Below, piece after piece: positions 15,564 to 18,886 of a stretch of 18,886 nt of DNA. Below the pieces are notes generated by a model. It was not told the DNA's origin and searched no databases. It worked only from the letters and a program-made list of their open reading frames with translations. This DNA is from Balneolaceae bacterium (GTDB taxonomy: Bacteria > Bacteroidota > Rhodothermia > Balneolales > Balneolaceae). The stretch spans positions 1 through 18,886 of the forward strand of contig JAASTO010000028.1 of NCBI GenBank assembly GCA_021767245.1, given 5' to 3'. Position numbers and translations under genes: made by a program. Numbering within the stretch: position 1 is the stretch's first letter; each line of letters begins with the position of its first letter.

Positions 15564-16390
15564 AATATCCGATCCAAAAGAAATATCACTCATTCAAGCA
15601 GCGCCAAAAGCGACGTAAAGAAATAAAGCCTCCTGTAAATAAACGTATTGCAGTGCCGAGTTTCTTTACCCTGATGAATCTTTTCAGTGGCTTCCTGGCT
15701 ATCATATCCATTTCCAATGAAGATTATGTACTAGGAGCATGGTTAATTGCTTTGGCCGGACTGTTTGATGTATTTGACGGATTGATGGCTAGGCTGGCAA
15801 ATGCCACCAGTGATTTTGGTATTGAACTCGATTCTATCAGTGATATGGTCTCCTTTGGGGTGGCTCCCGGTTTCTTGATCTACAGCTGGAGCTTACATGA
15901 ACTTGGTTTTGTAGGGATCATCGTGAGTGCCTTACCACCGTTATGCGGTGCTGTACGGTTGGCGCGTTTCAATGTAAACGCCCGCTTACAACCGTCTCAG
16001 GGGTTTTTCATAGGCTTACCCATTCCTGCGCAGGCCATCATTTTAGGAGCCTTCTTTCTGACGTTCAAAGATTCGTTAGACTTGTTCTCATTTCTTGAGA
16101 ACGGTGTTAATTCAGCCCTCATCCCGATCATTATAGTCATATCATTTTTAATGGTGAGCACGCTACCATTTGATAAAATTCCGAGATTTGACCGTAATAC
16201 GATCCGTGAACAACGGGGAACCTTTATTTTATTTATTTCATATCTGATCCTGATACTTGCCTTTAAAGAATACGGACTCATGATCGTGTTTACGATCTTT
16301 GTACTTAAAGGAATTACCATTGGGGCCATTCAGTTCTTTACGGATGATTATGGTCCTGAGGGAACAGATGAGTTTCAGGATTACAGCTGA
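15560..16390 (+). CDS. pssA: CDP-diacylglycerol--serine O-phosphatidyltransferase
   Basis: The 276-residue membrane enzyme joins CDP-diacylglycerol and serine to phosphatidylserine, the substrate of the adjacent psd. The CDP-alcohol phosphotransferase motif DX2DGX2ARX8GX3DX3D is complete (D70, D73, G74, A77, R78, G87, D91, D95). Several membrane helices follow. A basic N-terminal stretch (residues about 7-29, with KQRQKRRKE) precedes the first helix and should face the cytoplasm. Its 3' end overlaps the end of the convergent wecB gene by 10 bases, leaving no space for a separate terminator between them. Confidence 0.95.
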   Translation: MKYPIQKKYHSFKQRQKRRKEIKPPVNKRIAVPSFFTLMNLFSGFLAIISISNEDYVLGAWLIALAGLFDVFDGLMARLANATSDFGIELDSISDMVSFGVAPGFLIYSWSLHELGFVGIIVSALPPLCGAVRLARFNVNARLQPSQGFFIGLPIPAQAIILGAFFLTFKDSLDLFSFLENGVNSALIPIIIVISFLMVSTLPFDKIPRFDRNTIREQRGTFILFISYLILILAFKEYGLMIVFTIFVLKGITIGAIQFFTDDYGPEGTDEFQDYS

Positions 16391-17475
16391 TCTAATATAA
16401 AATTCCGGATCTTCTGCGCGGCAGTGCCATCCCCGTAAATTCTATTCTTGCTGGTTTTTTGATCTGAATTAAGAAATTCAGTTACTCTGTTAACGATCTG
16501 CTCTGTATCTGTTCCGGTAAGTTCACCAAGCCCAGAATCCAAGAGTTCCTGCCTTTCGGTTTTATTTCTTAGAACAAACACTTTTTTACCCAGAGCTGCA
16601 CTTTCTTCCTGTATGCCCCCTGAATCTGTCAGTATAAAGTTGGAATGCTGTATTAGCCTTATAAACTGATCGTATCTAACAGGGAAAATGGTAATAAACC
16701 GGGAATTCCTTAATTCATATTCATGTAGGGCATTCTGAACATTAGGGTTTGGGTGAACCGGCATCAGAACCTTAAGGTCGGGATATAATTCAAGTAACTG
16801 TTCGACAGCTTTTAGGATATTCAAGAAGGGTTGTCCATGGTTTTCTCTTCTGTGCACAGTGATCAACGCCGTTCTGCCTTTCGAGGTTTGTTCCATTAAT
16901 TTGTTCATAGCAGCATTGTTATCCTGCGGAAGGTTTAGAAGGGAATACAAAGCATCAACAACGGTATTACCTGTCACAAGAATACGATCTTCATTCACCC
17001 CTTCACGCATCAGATTCTGTTTATTCAACTGTGTGGCAGCAAAATGAACACTTGCAATACCTGAGATCTGTCTGCGATTTAATTCTTCAGGGAATGGTTC
17101 ATATATTGAATGACTTCTAAGTCCTGCTTCCACATGTAATACAGGAATTTGTAAGAAAAATGCAGAAAGAGCCGCAAGGTAAGAAGAGGTTGTATCACCC
17201 TGAACGATCACATAATCGGGTTTTATATCTATCATTGCAGCTTTAAGCCGTGGCAAAAGTTTGGTTGTGAGATCAAACAGATCCTGACTCTCTTTCATGA
17301 TCTTTAAGTCTATATCTGGCACAAAATTAAAGAGCCCGAATAAGGGTTCGGCTAACTCCTTATGTTGACCGGTGTGTAGAGTTGTTAAGTCTGTGACATT
17401 TTTTAGTTCATCGATCAATGGAGCCAATTTTATGATCTCAGGACGTGTTCCAAAAACGATCAATATCTTTTTCAT
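16381..17475 (-). CDS. wecB: UDP-N-acetylglucosamine 2-epimerase (non-hydrolysing)
   Basis: The 364-residue GT-B-fold enzyme interconverts UDP-GlcNAc and UDP-ManNAc for surface polysaccharides. FGTRPEIIKLAPL marks the N-terminus. Residues corresponding to the E. coli catalytic set are present: D94 in QGDTTS, E116 in HVEAGLRS, E130 in PFPEELNR and H208 in TVHRREN. TDSGGIQEESAALGK in the C-terminal domain binds UDP. The ATG at 17475 overlaps the stop of the upstream glycosyltransferase (ATGA), so both are expected on one minus-strand message. It is the last gene of that message in the window and ends inside the 3' end of pssA. Confidence 0.96.
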   Translation of the reverse strand: MKKILIVFGTRPEIIKLAPLIDELKNVTDLTTLHTGQHKELAEPLFGLFNFVPDIDLKIMKESQDLFDLTTKLLPRLKAAMIDIKPDYVIVQGDTTSSYLAALSAFFLQIPVLHVEAGLRSHSIYEPFPEELNRRQISGIASVHFAATQLNKQNLMREGVNEDRILVTGNTVVDALYSLLNLPQDNNAAMNKLMEQTSKGRTALITVHRRENHGQPFLNILKAVEQLLELYPDLKVLMPVHPNPNVQNALHEYELRNSRFITIFPVRYDQFIRLIQHSNFILTDSGGIQEESAALGKKVFVLRNKTERQELLDSGLGELTGTDTEQIVNRVTEFLNSDQKTSKNRIYGDGTAAQKIRNFILDQL

Positions 17476-18503
17476 TTCAGGACCTCCAGATACAGATCGA
17501 AGGTTTTCTGAGCGACCATTTCCCAGGTATAATTCTGAAGAATGTGCTTTTTAAGTCTATAATTAGTTTTGGCAGATAAAGCTTTATTTATGGCTTTGAC
17601 GATAGATACAGTTGATTTCGGATCAATATAACTGGCATGATTACCAAAATATTCTTGGGTTCCTCCGTGTTTAGTGATCGCAATGTTGGCACCGGCTAAA
17701 CCGGCTTCTAACGCAGCAATTCCGGGGGTCTCAAAGTAAGAGGGCAGAACAAATACTTTTGCCGCTGCATAGGCAGATGATAAAAGTTTGGAGTCATGGT
17801 CCAGTGTATTGATCAGGGTAATATTTCCAGCTTGTCCGGCCAATTGTAAACATTTTTGACTGTAAGCACTGTTATCAAATGAGCCTATAATTACAACTTC
17901 GGCATTTATTTCTTCAGCGGCTTTTATTAATCCGATCACATTTTTGCGTTCTGCGCTGGCCTGACCGACAAAAAGTACAAAATTCTGTAAACCATATGTC
18001 TCAATAAATAAGTTTTTGTCCGCAGTTGAAAATCGTTTCTCAACTCCGTTTGGAACCATCTTTATTTTCGAGGATCGAATGCCAAAACCCTGTTCGATCA
18101 TACGGCCTTCTTTGAAAGTATTCGGAAGTATCAGATCTGCCATTTCACATAACCCGGCTTTAAGACCAAATTCAGACCTGATACCATTTCCTAAGACCGA
18201 TAACAGTTTCTCAGCTTTAATTGAAAGATTTATTACCGATATACTACGATTTGAGTAGAGAATGGGGGAGAGTATCACGGGAACATCCGAATTTGATAAA
18301 TGTAAAAGGATACCGGAATTTTCTGCAGTGGCCCCAAATACATGTATAAGATCCAGTTCGTTTACATCCAGTCTATCCCAGGGGGAGATCATTACCGGTT
18401 CAACACCTAATGAGCGAAGATGCTTGATCGTCATCTCTGTCTGCGTTCTGACCCCACCATGAACGACTGAAATACTCATTGGAGCAATAAATCCAACTTT
18501 CAT
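17472..18503 (-). CDS. Family 4-type glycosyltransferase
   Basis: The 343-residue protein has the GT-B fold of GT4 enzymes. The N-terminal domain starts with VGFIAPMS and the glycine-rich acceptor loop VHGGVRTQ. The donor domain starts after VPNGV with FVLFVGQASAERKNV. PSYFETPGIAALEAG is the EX7E motif that binds the nucleotide-sugar. It probably adds a sugar to a lipid- or membrane-linked glycan; donor and acceptor are not predictable. Overlap by ATGA with wecB downstream and with the fragment upstream shows a tightly coupled set, and the nearby epimerase suggests a glycan that contains ManNAc or a derivative. Confidence 0.9.
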   Translation of the reverse strand: MKVGFIAPMSISVVHGGVRTQTEMTIKHLRSLGVEPVMISPWDRLDVNELDLIHVFGATAENSGILLHLSNSDVPVILSPILYSNRSISVINLSIKAEKLLSVLGNGIRSEFGLKAGLCEMADLILPNTFKEGRMIEQGFGIRSSKIKMVPNGVEKRFSTADKNLFIETYGLQNFVLFVGQASAERKNVIGLIKAAEEINAEVVIIGSFDNSAYSQKCLQLAGQAGNITLINTLDHDSKLLSSAYAAAKVFVLPSYFETPGIAALEAGLAGANIAITKHGGTQEYFGNHASYIDPKSTVSIVKAINKALSAKTNYRLKKHILQNYTWEMVAQKTFDLYLEVLK

Positions 18504-18886
18504 AAGCGCTCCCTGTTTCTGAAATCCAGTATGGACGTTTTAAATAATTTCAGCTGTTGGATAAAGCTTGTTGATGAAATCATCTCATTATTCCGTTCCG
18601 GATATTCGTATTGGATCGTAGGTTTATTTGTGGGGACAAAAACAGAACTTGCCCCTTTAATCATTTGCGAAGCCCCATGACGGAAAGAAACTTCAAACAG
18701 GGTTGAGGTGTCTGATATGTTTTCTATTTGGCCGGATTGACCATCAAAGGATGCGCTAAAGATGGTATCTTCTCTTTTTCTCCAGAATTCAGAGAATTCC
18801 CTGAATGTCAGATTGGTAAGAGACCTGTTATTTGCTTCTCTGAATACTGTATCAAATAGTTTTAAACCGGCTTGCATAGGGTGGTG
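18500..18886 (-). CDS. C-terminal part of a larger protein, possibly a polysaccharide deacetylase-family protein
   Basis: The reading frame is open to the right edge (His-His-Pro before the Met at 18877), so the 125 to 128 codons seen are the end of a longer gene, not a small gene. The visible part starts HHPMQAGLKLFD and continues to FREFSEFWRKRE. A histidine-proline followed by a helix and a Trp-x-x-Arg segment is a pattern I associate with the end of NodB-type polysaccharide deacetylases. A beta-rich tail of about 80 residues follows. The gene ends in an ATGA overlap with the glycosyltransferase. The family call is tentative; the partial status is certain. Confidence 0.5.
   Translation of the reverse strand, partial: HHPMQAGLKLFDTVFREANNRSLTNLTFREFSEFWRKREDTIFSASFDGQSGQIENISDTSTLFEVSFRHGASQMIKGASSVFVPTNKPTIQYEYPERNNEMISSTSFIQQLKLFKTSILDFRNRERL

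Noticed and set aside
1..18886. Defence island, prophage, transposon or CRISPR array
   Set aside because: No repeat arrays, integrase, transposase, restriction or toxin-antitoxin motifs were seen; the caspase-like protein lacks catalytic residues and defence neighbours.

Overview
The window looks like chromosomal housekeeping DNA from a Bacteroidota-related bacterium. A marine or halophilic member of the Balneolaeota is my best guess, inferred from protein style and not proven. Supporting signs are a textbook Bacteroidota promoter (TTG, 20 bases, TAAATTTG) at 9178-9208, moderate GC estimated by eye at about 42 percent, tight gene packing with overlapping stops and starts, few strong Shine-Dalgarno sites, and an outer-membrane barrel protein ending in Phe. 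No rRNA, tRNA, CRISPR array, insertion sequence or phage gene is visible.

Layout. (1) 1-1262, minus: an SLC13-type membrane transporter with two regulatory RCK_C domains, cut by the left edge. (2) 1263-1474: a divergent intergenic region with a strong intrinsic terminator facing greA, only about 25 bases before its start codon. (3) 1475-9102, plus: greA, a Nudix hydrolase, a POTRA-less Omp85-like barrel, ackA, a lipoprotein with SH3 and caspase-like folds, an EamA-type transporter, pta and tmk. ackA and pta make the acetyl-CoA/acetyl-phosphate/acetate route and are separated by two genes joined to them by overlaps. (4) 9178-9831: a clean single-gene unit with promoter, SRPBCC-fold gene and terminator. 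(5) 9849-12340: aroE, pgeF and a class II-type histone-deacetylase-family gene, nearly without gaps. (6) 12409-16390: dxr, rseP, psd and pssA, an envelope and lipid cluster (isoprenoid precursor, site-2 protease, phosphatidylethanolamine synthesis). (7) 16381-18886, minus: wecB, a GT4 glycosyltransferase and the end of a third gene, joined by ATGA overlaps. This looks like part of a surface-glycan operon converging on pssA with a 10-base 3' overlap.

Most genes are ordinary. The points most worth a second look are the terminator inside the greA leader (compare E. coli GraL), the caspase-fold lipoprotein whose catalytic His and Cys both appear to be lost and which sits between ackA and pta, and a roughly threefold excess of the palindrome GATC across the window. 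I did not find a convincing new defence or mobile system.
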